A stretch of DNA of 64,000 nt from Nocardia bovistercoris (GCF_015674855.1 NZ_JADMLG010000020.1:1-64000), one strand, 5' to 3'. Shown: positions 33,678 to 42,258, numbered from the stretch's first letter. The notes: generated from the letters alone by a model not told the origin. A program made the numbers and translations.

Positions 33678-34421
33678 TCACTTCAGGTGCCGAGCGAAGA
33701 ACCGGGAGCCCTCTTCCGCCTCCGACGCCGGGATGCCGGTGTGCCCACCCATATTGGCGTGCAGCGCCTTCTCCTTGGAGCCGAAAGCGTCGAACAGCTC
33801 CAAGGACGACTGCCGGTCGTTGCCCTCGTCGTCCCACTGCAACATGACCTGCAACGGAATGTTGACCTGACCGGCCTCCGCGAACATCGCGCGGGGCACG
33901 TACGTTCCGGCGAACAGACGGGCGGCCACGATGCGCGGCTCGGCCGTCACCAGCCGGATGCCGAGGGCGATCGCCCCGCCCGAAAGCCCGACCGGGCCCG
34001 CGATCTCGGGCAGGGCGAGGGCGGCGTCCATGGCGCCCCGCCAGTGCGTGACCGCCCGGTCGAGCATCTGGCGGTTGATGAGCCGCTCGATGATCTCCTC
34101 ATCGACCGGACCGCCGGACTCCAGCGCCTTCATCAGATCGGCGCGGGCCTGTTCGGCGCGGGTCTTCTCCTCGCCGACGGGCTGGGGAAGCTCGATGCTG
34201 ACGGTGGCGAAGCCGTCGGCCGCGGAGTGCAGGGCCCTGGCCACCACTCGGGGGTACATCCTCCGCAGTGCGCCCGGGTGGCCGAGCAGGATCAGCGGCG
34301 CCGGAGCGGACGCGGGTGTCCATACGATGCCGCGGATCTCGCCGAGAGTGAACTCGCGCTCAAGGACGTCGCCGTCGAGACGCTGTTCGGAAGTGAACTG
34401 AAGCTCAGAAGTGATCTGCAA
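33678..34421 (-). CDS. Alpha/beta hydrolase
   Basis: 247-residue protein of the alpha/beta hydrolase fold with nucleophile elbow GLSGGA, a preceding LLGHPGALRRMYP oxyanion segment and a late His in GGHTGIP; related to dienelactone hydrolase-like proteins. The start at 34421 is TTG with AAAGG eight bases upstream; no in-frame ATG follows near the N-terminus. It is separated from the biosynthetic cluster by the hairpin at 33566-33595 and points the other way, so I do not place it in that pathway. Substrate unknown; an ester or lactone is possible. Upstream lies a decayed region, so it may be the survivor of a rearranged locus. Confidence 0.75.
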   Translation of the reverse strand: MQITSELQFTSEQRLDGDVLEREFTLGEIRGIVWTPASAPAPLILLGHPGALRRMYPRVVARALHSAADGFATVSIELPQPVGEEKTRAEQARADLMKALESGGPVDEEIIERLINRQMLDRAVTHWRGAMDAALALPEIAGPVGLSGGAIALGIRLVTAEPRIVAARLFAGTYVPRAMFAEAGQVNIPLQVMLQWDDEGNDRQSSLELFDAFGSKEKALHANMGGHTGIPASEAEEGSRFFARHLK

Positions 34422-34955
34422 AGTAGTGCCTTTCGGGAGTGCTCATGAACGGCGCTCCCGGACGACCTACCGCCCGACCGTGACCTCAGAGAGGAGCACC
34501 AATGTCAATACTGCGTCCACGGGTACCACCTCCTTGTCATCTCGCACGGCCTCCGAAAAAGTAGCAGCAGGAGCCGTGATCGTCAAATACTTCGGTAGAC
34601 GTGTCGTCCGCGACTCGGTCGGCCGGGAAGTCCACCGGTCGGCCGGGGCTACCCACCGCCGCGACATGACTTTTCGAGTTCGCCCCGCCCGCGTCGGATG
34701 TCGGCGTCGCCAGTATGGATCGTGCCGGCGGCCGGGCGCGCCACCTGCTCGACCCGATCCCGCTCGAAACCGAAGGTGCGCAGTGCTCCCGGATCGAGCG
34801 CTCACCGACCCATCGGCGAATCACCAGTTGGATTCCGTTGTCGCGCATGATGGTTCGGCATTGCTCAGCGGCGTGAACAGCCGGGACAGCTGCGGCTCGA
34901 CGGTCAGCGACCTCGTCGCCGCGATGGAAGCCGAGATGCAGGCCCGCGCGCGGAT
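34422..34955 (-). pseudogene. Decayed copy of the amidohydrolase 3' end and its partner gene
   Basis: The minus strand of about 34615-34870 matches the junction at 35466-35830 with mutations and an internal loss of about 100 bp. Around 34820-34865 it reads QCRTIMRDNGIQLVIRR, against QCRTIMRDNGIELSIRR in the intact amidohydrolase. Further on it matches the small partner protein in shifted frames (HTGDADIRRGRGELEK against DTDDADTRRRRGELEK). The remainder of this interval, 34422-34614 and 34871-34955, shows nothing I can assign. Confidence 0.75.
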
Positions 34956-35240
34956 CTAGCGGCGCTGTGGCGGCCACGGCCTCGACATGCCGCGGTTCGG
35001 CGGTGCGGGAGGCGGTGTCGGCAGATTTCCCACCGGTGGGATCGGCCTGCGCAGATCGATCATGATCGCTGCCGGAAACGTGTGCTCGCGCTCGATGATC
35101 GGCGCGATTTCCGGGGACTCGACGGAGACCGTCACGGTGCAGTCACCAGGTCCGAGAGCGGCGAGCATGCCATCTCGGACGGCGGCCGTGAGCGGCCGGA
35201 AAAGAACAGTGATGCCGAGTTCGAGCTCGAACTCGCCCAC
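34956..35240 (-). CDS. Hypothetical protein, possibly a fragment
   Basis: 94 codons from a GTG at 35240. The frame stays open upstream to a stop at 35379 and that extra stretch (ATEELRFEEGGHGTRSYSAR) also looks protein-like but offers no start codon, so this may be the end of a truncated gene. The visible part has alternating beta-like segments (VGEFELELGITVLFRPL, CTVTVSVES) and ends in a Pro-rich tail. I do not recognise the family. It lies within the decayed zone between the hydrolase and the amidohydrolase unit, which lowers confidence that it is functional. Confidence 0.35.
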   Translation of the reverse strand: MGEFELELGITVLFRPLTAAVRDGMLAALGPGDCTVTVSVESPEIAPIIEREHTFPAAIMIDLRRPIPPVGNLPTPPPAPPNRGMSRPWPPQRR

Positions 35241-35466
35241 TCGATCGCCATCGACGGCGACCTCGAGGCGAGCCGAGTAACTCCGCGTCCCATGCCCACC
35301 TTCTTCGAATCGGAGCTCCTCGGTCGCTGTCCCGTCCGGGTGGCGCCCGAATGGGAGAAGATCGCATGGTGAACCGAATCACGCGTGACACGAAGAGGTC
35401 TCGTGTAACACCGAACGTTCGGCAATCACCTCAACGCCCGGAACCATCGGTCTGCGACTCGGTCGT

Positions 35467-35751
35467 TCACGAAGTCCAGCGGTCGACCAGGTCGGCCCAC
35501 CGCCGCGAGATGGTCTTCTCGAGTTCGCCCCGCCTGCGCCGGGTGTCGGCATCGTCGGTGTCGACCGCGCCGATGGCCAGGCGCGCGACCTGCTCGACCT
35601 GATCCGGCTCCAGACCGAGGGCGAGCAGCGCTTCGAGGTCGTGGGTGGTGTCGATCCGGTCGGGCAGCGGGGAGCGAGCGAGTAGCACCGCCGCGTTCTC
35701 CTCACCGACCTCCGACAGCATCGCGACCAATCCCGCCTTCTCGACCCTCAC
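35467..35751 (-). CDS. Small protein coupled to amidohydrolase
   Basis: 94-residue protein of unknown function, predicted mostly helical and acidic (VAMLSEVGEENAAVLLARSP then HDLEALLALGLEPDQVEQVAR). No Cys, signal peptide or membrane segment. The GTG at 35751 overlaps the stop of the amidohydrolase (GTGA), so the two are co-translated and may form a complex or serve one pathway. A decayed copy of this same gene pair junction lies at about 34615-34870, supporting the idea that the pair is an old unit. A start at an upstream ATG inside the amidohydrolase is possible but would overlap it by about 70 bases. Confidence 0.65.
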   Translation of the reverse strand: MRVEKAGLVAMLSEVGEENAAVLLARSPLPDRIDTTHDLEALLALGLEPDQVEQVARLAIGAVDTDDADTRRRRGELEKTISRRWADLVDRWTS

Positions 35752-36953
35752 GAGCGCTCGCCGACCGGCCTGCGTATCGATAGTTCGATTCCGTTGTCGC
35801 GCATGATGGTTCGACATTGCTCCGGTGTGTAGTCGAAGTTCCGCAGATCCTGGATGTAGGTGGCCGGATCCGCCAGACCTTCGACATGGGGATAGTCCGA
35901 ACCCATGATGATGCGCCGCTCGCCGATCAACTTGCGCAGACTGTCCAATTCGTCCTCGTAGAAGGGCGAGACCCAGACATGGCGTTTGAAGGTCTCGCGC
36001 GGGTCTTCCTTGTAGATGAAGGGAATCTGCCCGTAGGACTTCGTGAGCTTCTCGAACAGATGGAATACCCAGGCGGAGCCGCTTTCGATGGATGCCATCC
36101 GCAAATTGGGGAAGCGTAGGAACAGGCCGCTGTGCAGATGGTTGGCGAAGGTGTCCTGCAACGCGTCGCCGGAGAACAACGATCGGAAACCGAGCAGCGC
36201 CTGAAAGGACATCATGTAGTCCGGCTCACCCCAGGCGGGCATGAACTTGGAGTAGTACGTCTCGCCGGAGTGATAGCACACCGTGATTCCGGATTCATCG
36301 GCCAATCGCCAGAAATCGTCGAACATCGGGTCGCCGGGTGCGCGCATGCCGACCTCGGTCGAGACGGGTCCGGGGATCATGACGACGAAGCGCGCGTCGC
36401 GCTCCAAGGCCCATTCCAGCTCGCGTACAGCGGCGTCGGGCCTGCACAGCGTGATGTAGGGTGCGCCGAAAATACGTTCGCGGTAGGCGAATCCCCAGTC
36501 CTCGTCCATCCAGCGGTTGAAGGCGCGGAACGTGGCCACGACGGCGTCGAGGTCGGGCAGCAGCGCCTGTTCCATCCCGACGCCGAGTGTCGGCAGCAGG
36601 ATGCAGCCCTGCATGCCTTGTTCGTCCATCAACGCCAGTCGCGCGTCGCGGTCGCGGTATTCGGGCCGGATGGGCTCGAGCTCCCCGAACATCGAGTTCA
36701 AGTCCGCGCCATGGGGATTGCGGCCGCGGAAGTATTCGTCGAGGGCGCCCGGCTTGCCGACCGGGTCGAAGGTCGGATTCGGGATGAACCTGTTGATCCT
36801 GCCGCCGACCATCAGCCGCTGTTTGCCGTCGACCTGCGCCCATTGGATCGCCCGTTTCCGGTATCGCGGGTCGATGTGGCGAGTGAAGGCATCGATGGCC
36901 TCGTAATAGTGGTTGTCGCAGTCGAAGTAGGTGAACCCCAGTTCGGTCGTCAT
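35748..36953 (-). CDS. Amidohydrolase-2 (ACMSD-like metal-dependent hydrolase/decarboxylase)
   Basis: 401-residue TIM-barrel protein of the amidohydrolase-2 family. The N-terminal metal motif reads FDCDNHYYE, then GCILLPTLG, YHSGE and the late GSDYPHVEG with the metal-binding Asp. Family members hydrolyse or decarboxylate carboxylated or cyclic substrates. The ATG at 36953 has AAGGA upstream; the longer reading to 37052 is not needed. It follows a second amidohydrolase-2 gene on the same strand by 67 bp and overlaps a small partner gene. A TetR gene diverges just upstream of the pair, suggesting local control. Actinobacterial relatives are often found in catabolic clusters; the substrate here is unknown. 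Confidence 0.87.
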   Translation of the reverse strand: MTTELGFTYFDCDNHYYEAIDAFTRHIDPRYRKRAIQWAQVDGKQRLMVGGRINRFIPNPTFDPVGKPGALDEYFRGRNPHGADLNSMFGELEPIRPEYRDRDARLALMDEQGMQGCILLPTLGVGMEQALLPDLDAVVATFRAFNRWMDEDWGFAYRERIFGAPYITLCRPDAAVRELEWALERDARFVVMIPGPVSTEVGMRAPGDPMFDDFWRLADESGITVCYHSGETYYSKFMPAWGEPDYMMSFQALLGFRSLFSGDALQDTFANHLHSGLFLRFPNLRMASIESGSAWVFHLFEKLTKSYGQIPFIYKEDPRETFKRHVWVSPFYEDELDSLRKLIGERRIIMGSDYPHVEGLADPATYIQDLRNFDYTPEQCRTIMRDNGIELSIRRPVGERS

Positions 36954-37020
36954 CGCGACGGTGTCCTTTCCTAGCGGATTTTCGGTCGATAACGGTGTGC
37001 GCGTGGCAGGCCGTCCGACC

Positions 37021-37887
37021 TCAGCCCTCGAGCCCCAGAATGCGCGCGGCATTGCCGTACAGGAACTTCGGCCACACCTCGTCCTTCAACGCCACGTTCG
37101 GCAGCTCACCGAAAATGCGCTCGAGCGACAGACCCATCGGGAAGTAGCCGCCGTAGAGGACTTTGTCCGCGCCACGGGAGTTGGCATAGTCGATGATGGC
37201 CTCGGGGTAGTACTTGGGCGCGAACGCCGAAGTCGAGTAGTAGAGATTGGGCCATTTGAGCATCAGCTTGACGGCGAGATCCTCCCACGGCTCGCATCCG
37301 TGTCGGGTGACGAAGACCAGGTCCGGGAAATCGAACATCACGACGTCGATGCGGGAAACCTCTTGCGGCGCGAAAGGAACGCGCGGACCGGGTACACCCG
37401 CGCAGACGAAGATCGGGATCCCGAGTTCGACGCAGGTGGCATAGATCGGATACATCTTCGGATCATCGATCGCGACCTGTGGGAAGGTGCCCGCGGGGAA
37501 TACCGACGTCGCTCGGATGCCGTACCGCTCGTAGTCGCGGCGAATCGCGTTCACCGAACCCATCACGTCATTGGGGTCGGCGACCGCGCCGGAAGCGATG
37601 AATCGGTCGGGGAAATTCGCGAGCGCCGACGCGGCGGCTTCCTCGGTGACCCCGATCATGGCCTTCTCGATGCCGAAACGGTCCATCTGCCGCAGGAGCA
37701 GCGACACCGGATCGTCGGTCCGCGGCGCGTCGGGTACGTCCTTGAACATGTACTCGACCGGGAACTCGAAGCTTTCCCTCGACTCGCGATCCTTGGTCTG
37801 CCTGCGGATGAAGTCGTACTGCGCCGAGCCATCGTGCGGGAAGCCGATCATGGTGTCGATTACCGGTAGACCGACAGGTCCGGACAT
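37021..37887 (-). CDS. Amidohydrolase-2 family protein
   Basis: 288-residue amidohydrolase-2 protein. The beginning reads VIDTMIGFPHDG rather than the DxHxH of the classical metal site, so the first metal ligands may be altered; later elements VFVTRHGCEPWED and VLYGGYFPMG fit the barrel (the latter replaces the usual GSDxP). These substitutions suggest an atypical or metal-poor active site. The start is firm: AGGAGG lies eight bases before the ATG at 37887. First gene of the unit amidohydrolase-amidohydrolase-small protein, divergent from the TetR gene. Two unequal amidohydrolase-2 proteins side by side may act on successive intermediates or as a heteromer. Confidence 0.8.
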   Translation of the reverse strand: MSGPVGLPVIDTMIGFPHDGSAQYDFIRRQTKDRESRESFEFPVEYMFKDVPDAPRTDDPVSLLLRQMDRFGIEKAMIGVTEEAAASALANFPDRFIASGAVADPNDVMGSVNAIRRDYERYGIRATSVFPAGTFPQVAIDDPKMYPIYATCVELGIPIFVCAGVPGPRVPFAPQEVSRIDVVMFDFPDLVFVTRHGCEPWEDLAVKLMLKWPNLYYSTSAFAPKYYPEAIIDYANSRGADKVLYGGYFPMGLSLERIFGELPNVALKDEVWPKFLYGNAARILGLEG

Positions 37888-37942
37888 GGCGTCCTCCTAC
37901 CAAGCATGGATGCGACAGATGCGGTCGCTGCCCGCCATTATT

Positions 37943-38053
37943 GAAACACCGTTCTACCTATGTCAAGGCATCGGAGGTCCTTCGGACACCGAATATCGAT
38001 GTCAGATGCGGATCTGAGATATCGTTGAGGACGAGAATCCAGAACAAGGTTCT
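37943..38053. promoter_or_regulatory. Candidate TetR operators in divergent promoter
   Basis: Two sites share an AAC-N3-GTT core. GAAAC-ACC-GTTCT is at 37943-37955 and the perfect inverted repeat AGAAC-AAG-GTTCT is at 38041-38053. They lie between the amidohydrolase start and the TetR coding start. Spacing and symmetry fit autoregulation by the adjacent TetR protein; this is inference. Confidence 0.5.
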
Positions 38054-38138
38054 CTGCCCATCCAGCTCGAACGGAGGTCGTACGGTCAACAGCAAGATCA
38101 TCCGCGACACGCAAGCCGACGTGGTCCCGCCGACGGAC

Positions 38139-38726
38139 ATGACCAGCTCGCAGCTGGCCAGACGAGCCAAGATCATCGAAACGGCCATCGACCTGATCGC
38201 CGACGTGGGCGCCGACGCGGTCCAGATGCGCGATGTGGCCAAACGCTCACACGTCGCGCTGGCGACCCTCTATCGCTACTTCAGATCCAAAGAACACCTG
38301 TTGGCGGCGGCGCTCGAGGACTGGCAGAAGCGATTGACCCGGCGATTCCTCGTGGCGAGCGGTCGCGCGGGCGCGGACCCGGTGTCGGGGGTGCTGGACT
38401 ATCTACGTCGCGCTCAACGCGCGTTCCATCGCAATCCCGGCATGACCGCACTGATGCTGCAAACAATGACCTCGGTCGATCCGGAGGCCAAAGCCGCGAT
38501 CGACCGGATGAATCAGACGAACGCGGAGCTGTTCGACCGCCTCCTCGAAGGAATGGCGCCGGAGGTCGTGTCGAATCTGGTATTCGGCATCAATGCCGCA
38601 CTGAGCAGTGCGCTCGCCGCGGTGTTGACCGGCGGTATGGATTCGAACAAATCCCTGGACCAGGTGGAGTGGGTAGCGCGCACCCTGTTGACGCAGAGTC
38701 GCCGCACGGATCCGAATCCCCCCTGA
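38139..38726 (+). CDS. TetR-family regulator (KstR-like)
   Basis: 195 residues from ATG 38139. The HTH region reads AVQMRDVAKRSHVALATLYR followed by YFRSKEHLLAAAL, close to the KstR/lipid-catabolism TetR group in which VQMRxVAxRxxVAxGTLYRYFPSK is typical. The C-terminal ligand domain is mostly helical. The start is uncertain: a GGAGG at 38071-38075 is too far upstream for this ATG and no start codon follows it at the right distance, while the frame stays open to 37941. It diverges from the amidohydrolase pair and faces the Liv transporter end. Likely a repressor relieved by a CoA thioester or hydrophobic ligand; targets may include the neighbouring transport and catabolic units. Confidence 0.85.
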   Translation: MTSSQLARRAKIIETAIDLIADVGADAVQMRDVAKRSHVALATLYRYFRSKEHLLAAALEDWQKRLTRRFLVASGRAGADPVSGVLDYLRRAQRAFHRNPGMTALMLQTMTSVDPEAKAAIDRMNQTNAELFDRLLEGMAPEVVSNLVFGINAALSSALAAVLTGGMDSNKSLDQVEWVARTLLTQSRRTDPNPP

Positions 38727-38762
38727 ACATGGCCCGACACCCGCGTGGTTCCACGAACTCCG

Positions 38763-41462
38763 TCACGGTGTCGCCTCCACGAGACTCTCGCCAAGGTACG
38801 CGCGACGCACGGCATCGCTGCGCCTGATCTCGGCGGGCGTGCCTTCGGCGATCACCCGTCCGAAATCCAGAACCATGACGCGGTCACTGTTGTCGAGCAC
38901 GAGTTCGACGTCGTGCTCGATCAACAGCACACCGATGCCCCAGTCGTCGGCGAGGCGACGGATGAGCCTGCCCAGTTCGGCGCTCTCGTGCTCGTCGAGT
39001 CCCGCGGCGGGTTCGTCGAGCAGCAGCACCGAGGGCCGCGCGGCGATCGCCCGCGCGATCGCGACCAATCTCCTTCGCGCATAGGACAACTCCTGCGGTC
39101 GCCGGTGCAGCACGTCGGTGAGTTCGAGTTCCTCGACGGCGGCGCAGACCGTATCGGTCATCCGCGGCGTGCCCGCCCGAACCAACCCGGTGAAGTACGC
39201 CGCGAGATCCTGTTCCTCCGATGACGCCAGCAGGTTCTCGCGCACCGTGAGGTCGTCGAACAGTTCGAGGGACTGGAACGAGCGGACGAGGCCCGCGCGC
39301 GCCCTTCGATGCGGCGGCCATGCCGTGACGTCCACGCCGTCCAGTACGACCATGCCCGAAGACGGCCGGTTGTAGCCGGTGACGACATCGATGAGCGTCG
39401 TCTTGCCCGCGCCGTTGGGGCCGAGTACCCCGACCACCTGGCCCGGCGCGATGGTGAGGCCGACCTCCGCCAGCGCGGTGAAGGCGCCGAAGGTCTGGGT
39501 CACCCCGCGCACCTCGAGCGACTTGGGCGCCACCGGTGTGCGCGGCGCCGAGGCGGTCACCGCTTCGTCGTCACGAGCACGGCGCGGCCACAGCCGCCGC
39601 ACCGGCGCCGCCAACTGGTCGACCACCCCGTTCTGATTCAGGACCAGCGTCAGCACCAGCACGATGCCGGTGATCAGCGGCACGAACCGAACGAAGCTCT
39701 CGTCCGAGGACGACATCGCCGACGAGGTGTCGAACAGCAGGACCGCGACGCCACCCGGCGCCAGCAGCGCGCCGACCACCGGCCCGCAGACGTACCCGAC
39801 GCCGCCGATCACCGTGACCACGAGCACCGTGATCGACAGGTCGGGAACGAACAGTTGCTGATAGAGCACGGTGGGATAGCTGAAACCGAACAGGACGCCG
39901 CCGACGCCCGCGATGCCCGCCGACAACACGAAGGCGTACAGCTTGTTCTGGAACACGCTCACCCCCATCGCCGCGGCGGCGCGCTCATTGGTGCGGACCG
40001 CGAGCAGGCGACGGCCGACTCGCCCGCGCCGCACCGTCGCGACCACGGCCGCGAGGACGAGGAACCATACGGCGCAGAGCAGACCGTAGTTGTCCGCGTG
40101 CACGATCGGGTCGACATCGAGGCCGAGGAAGCGCAGCGACTCGAGCTTCGTCTGGAACTCTCCGCCGGTGTAGTCGCTGTTGCTGAACAGGATCTGGTGC
40201 AACGCGAAACCCAACCCGAACGTCACCACCGCGAGATTCACCCCGCGGGTGCGCAACGCGGGCAACCCGAACAGCAAACCGAGCAGCATCGCGCCGACCA
40301 CGCCCGCGAGCAGGGCGAGTTCGAACGGCCAACCGTGGGCGGCGGCCAAGCGCCCGGCCACGTAGGCGCCCGTCCCGCCGAGCGCGAATTGCGCCAGCGA
40401 CAGTTGTCCCGCGTAACCGGTCAGCACAACCGTCGACAGCCCGACGATGGCGAAGCAGATCGACACGATCAGGGCCGGGTACCACCCGCTCGGCGTCGCG
40501 TATCGCAGCAATGCCAAGCCTGCCACCGCTATCGGGACGACCAGAGCGGGGTGCGCGCGACCGGTTCCGATCCGAGGAAGGGAGTCGGCCGCACTGCCGC
40601 GAACCGGTAAACCCTTGCCCCGCATGACCAGAACGACGACGATGACCAGGAACGGCACGGCGTCGGCTACACCGGTCTGGTCCACATACCGTGTCGTGAG
40701 CGCCTGCACGATGCCGATCGCCAGGCCGCCCGCCAGAGCGAGGTTGTAGGAGCGGAACTGCGCGAGCAGCGCGGTCGCCAAGCCGCCGATGATCAGCACG
40801 CTCATCTGGCCGATCGAGATGAACCCGGTGGATGTCGCCGGGAACAACGCACCGGCCAGCCCGGCGAGCGCACCGCCGAGTCCCCAGGTCAGCGCGGCGA
40901 GCAGATTCGGCGACCACCCGAGTGCCGCGGCGGCGCGGGCGTTCTCCGCGGAGGCGGTGAGCGCGTTGCCCATCCGGGTTCGCAGGGTGGCGATCGACAG
41001 TGTCACCGCGACCACGACGACGATGGCGACGAGGTAGAAATTCTGCTTCCCGACGACGACCTCGGAACCGAGGTGCACGGGCCCGGAAGGCACCGGCACC
41101 GGCACGGTTCGCTGTTCGGCGCCGTACTCGAGCAGGACGCCCTGGATCAGGACGGTGTGCACGCCGAGTGTCGCGATGACGCGGGCCAACGGACTCGCGG
41201 TCCGCAACGGCCGCATGACGAGCACCTGCACCAGCAGTCCGACCGCGGCGGCGCCGAGCACCGCCGCGCCGAGCGCGACCGGCCACGACATGTCGTGCCG
41301 GGTTCGCAGGTCCATCACGATGAACGCGCCGAGTAGCGCGAACCCGCCGTGCGCGAAGTTGATGACGCCGGAACCCCGGTAGATCAGCACGAGCCCGACG
41401 GCCAACAGCACGTTGATCGACCCCGTGCCGAGCCCGATCAGGGCGAAGGTCACCGCTTCCAT
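38763..41462 (-). CDS. Fused LivH-LivM-LivG ABC importer protein
   Basis: 899 residues joining three subunits of a branched-chain-amino-acid-type (HAAT) importer. A LivH permease comes first (1 to about 290, starting FALIGLGTGSINVLLAVGL, with INFAHGGFALLG). A LivM permease follows (about 300 to 620, TGYAGQLSLAQFALGGTGAY). The LivG ATPase forms the C-terminus (about 645 to 899) with Walker A GPNGAGKTT near 682 and Walker B VLLLDEPAAGLDEHE. The ABC signature is LSYARRRLVAIARA, lacking the Gly-Gln of LSGGQ. LivM-LivG fusions are known; all three in one chain is uncommon. The ATG at 41462 lies one base after the LivF stop. The Liv family also carries aromatic acids and amides, so the substrate may relate to the amidohydrolases. 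Confidence 0.92.
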   Translation of the reverse strand: MEAVTFALIGLGTGSINVLLAVGLVLIYRGSGVINFAHGGFALLGAFIVMDLRTRHDMSWPVALGAAVLGAAAVGLLVQVLVMRPLRTASPLARVIATLGVHTVLIQGVLLEYGAEQRTVPVPVPSGPVHLGSEVVVGKQNFYLVAIVVVVAVTLSIATLRTRMGNALTASAENARAAAALGWSPNLLAALTWGLGGALAGLAGALFPATSTGFISIGQMSVLIIGGLATALLAQFRSYNLALAGGLAIGIVQALTTRYVDQTGVADAVPFLVIVVVLVMRGKGLPVRGSAADSLPRIGTGRAHPALVVPIAVAGLALLRYATPSGWYPALIVSICFAIVGLSTVVLTGYAGQLSLAQFALGGTGAYVAGRLAAAHGWPFELALLAGVVGAMLLGLLFGLPALRTRGVNLAVVTFGLGFALHQILFSNSDYTGGEFQTKLESLRFLGLDVDPIVHADNYGLLCAVWFLVLAAVVATVRRGRVGRRLLAVRTNERAAAAMGVSVFQNKLYAFVLSAGIAGVGGVLFGFSYPTVLYQQLFVPDLSITVLVVTVIGGVGYVCGPVVGALLAPGGVAVLLFDTSSAMSSSDESFVRFVPLITGIVLVLTLVLNQNGVVDQLAAPVRRLWPRRARDDEAVTASAPRTPVAPKSLEVRGVTQTFGAFTALAEVGLTIAPGQVVGVLGPNGAGKTTLIDVVTGYNRPSSGMVVLDGVDVTAWPPHRRARAGLVRSFQSLELFDDLTVRENLLASSEEQDLAAYFTGLVRAGTPRMTDTVCAAVEELELTDVLHRRPQELSYARRRLVAIARAIAARPSVLLLDEPAAGLDEHESAELGRLIRRLADDWGIGVLLIEHDVELVLDNSDRVMVLDFGRVIAEGTPAEIRRSDAVRRAYLGESLVEATP

Positions 41463-41463
41463 C

Positions 41464-42186
41464 TCATGCCTCCCCGGAGATGTAGTGGGCGGCGATCTCG
41501 CTCGCGCGCGCCCGGAGTTCGGCGCCGGATCCCGACATGACGACCCGACCGCGGTGCAGGACGTAGCCGCGGTCGGCGATGCCGAGCGCCTGATGGACGT
41601 GCTGCTCGACCAGCACCACGGCGGTACCGCCGTCGGCGGCGGCACGCAGCACCGCAAGCAGCCTGCGCACGATGATGGGCGCCAACCCCAGCGACAGTTC
41701 GTCGGCCAGGACCAATCGCGGTCGCGCGGCCAGGATCCGGCCGAGGGCGAGCATCTGCTGCTGTCCGCCGGACAGCAGCCCGGCGCGCTTGGCGAGGTGC
41801 GGCTCGAGCTCGGGGAAGAACTCGAGCGCGCGCTCGGCGGGCCCGCGACCGAGCCGCAGATTCTCCCAGCCGGTCAGTTCCATGAACACGCATCGCCCCT
41901 CGGTCAGATATCCGAGGCCGCGGCGCGCCCGGTAGTCCAGCCCACGCCGCGCCCCGAGGCCGAGTACCTCGACCGACCCGGCCATCGGGGTCAGCTCACC
42001 GGCGAGGGTGAGCAGGGTGGTGGATTTCCCCGCGCCGTTGGCGCCGAGCAGTACGACGACCTCGCCCGCGTGCACGGCCAGGTCGATATCTTGGACGGCG
42101 GGCGTTCCGGCGTACCCGGAGCTCAGGCCCATCGCGCGGACCACCGATGCACCGGTGTCGCCCGCCGGTGGCGAGATGGCGTTCAT
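41464..42186 (-). CDS. livF-like: LivF-type ABC ATPase
   Basis: 240-residue second ATPase of the importer. Walker A GANGAGKSTT, signature SGGQQQMLALGRILA and Walker B LVLADELSLGLAP are all intact, in contrast with the degenerate signature in the fused LivG domain. It pairs with that domain to form the asymmetric ATPase dimer in the cytoplasm. The gene lies between the binding-protein gene (72 bp upstream, containing a hairpin) and the fused permease gene (one base downstream), so the operon order is binding protein, LivF, LivHMG. Confidence 0.93.
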   Translation of the reverse strand: MNAISPPAGDTGASVVRAMGLSSGYAGTPAVQDIDLAVHAGEVVVLLGANGAGKSTTLLTLAGELTPMAGSVEVLGLGARRGLDYRARRGLGYLTEGRCVFMELTGWENLRLGRGPAERALEFFPELEPHLAKRAGLLSGGQQQMLALGRILAARPRLVLADELSLGLAPIIVRRLLAVLRAAADGGTAVVLVEQHVHQALGIADRGYVLHRGRVVMSGSGAELRARASEIAAHYISGEA

Positions 42187-42225
42187 GTGCGGTCATTCCT
42201 TGTCGAAGCGGGTGAGCACGCCCAT

Positions 42226-42248
42226 GCCACACCGGATATCGGTGTGGC
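42226..42248 (-). terminator. Intra-operon hairpin between binding protein and LivF
   Basis: A perfect 9-bp stem (GCCACACCG with CGGTGTGGC) around the loop GATAT. There is no U-tract. Such hairpins often stabilise the upstream message or partially terminate, keeping the binding protein in excess over the membrane subunits. Confidence 0.65.
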
Positions 42249-42258
42249 ACAGTGCCTG

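Noticed and set aside
33678..34421. Alpha/beta hydrolase as RifF-type amide synthase or part of the cluster
   Set aside because: It has a Ser nucleophile elbow (GLSGGA), not the Cys-His-Asp of arylamine N-acetyltransferase-like amide synthases, and is beyond the terminator hairpin.
34411..34959. 182-codon open frame on the plus strand
   Set aside because: Covers the relic duplication; composition is random-like apart from a short C-terminal helix, no start signal and no neighbour support.
38763..41657. Longer start (41657) for the fused Liv protein
   Set aside because: The extra 65 residues overlap the LivF gene and are Arg/Ser-rich; the permease begins naturally at ATG 41462.
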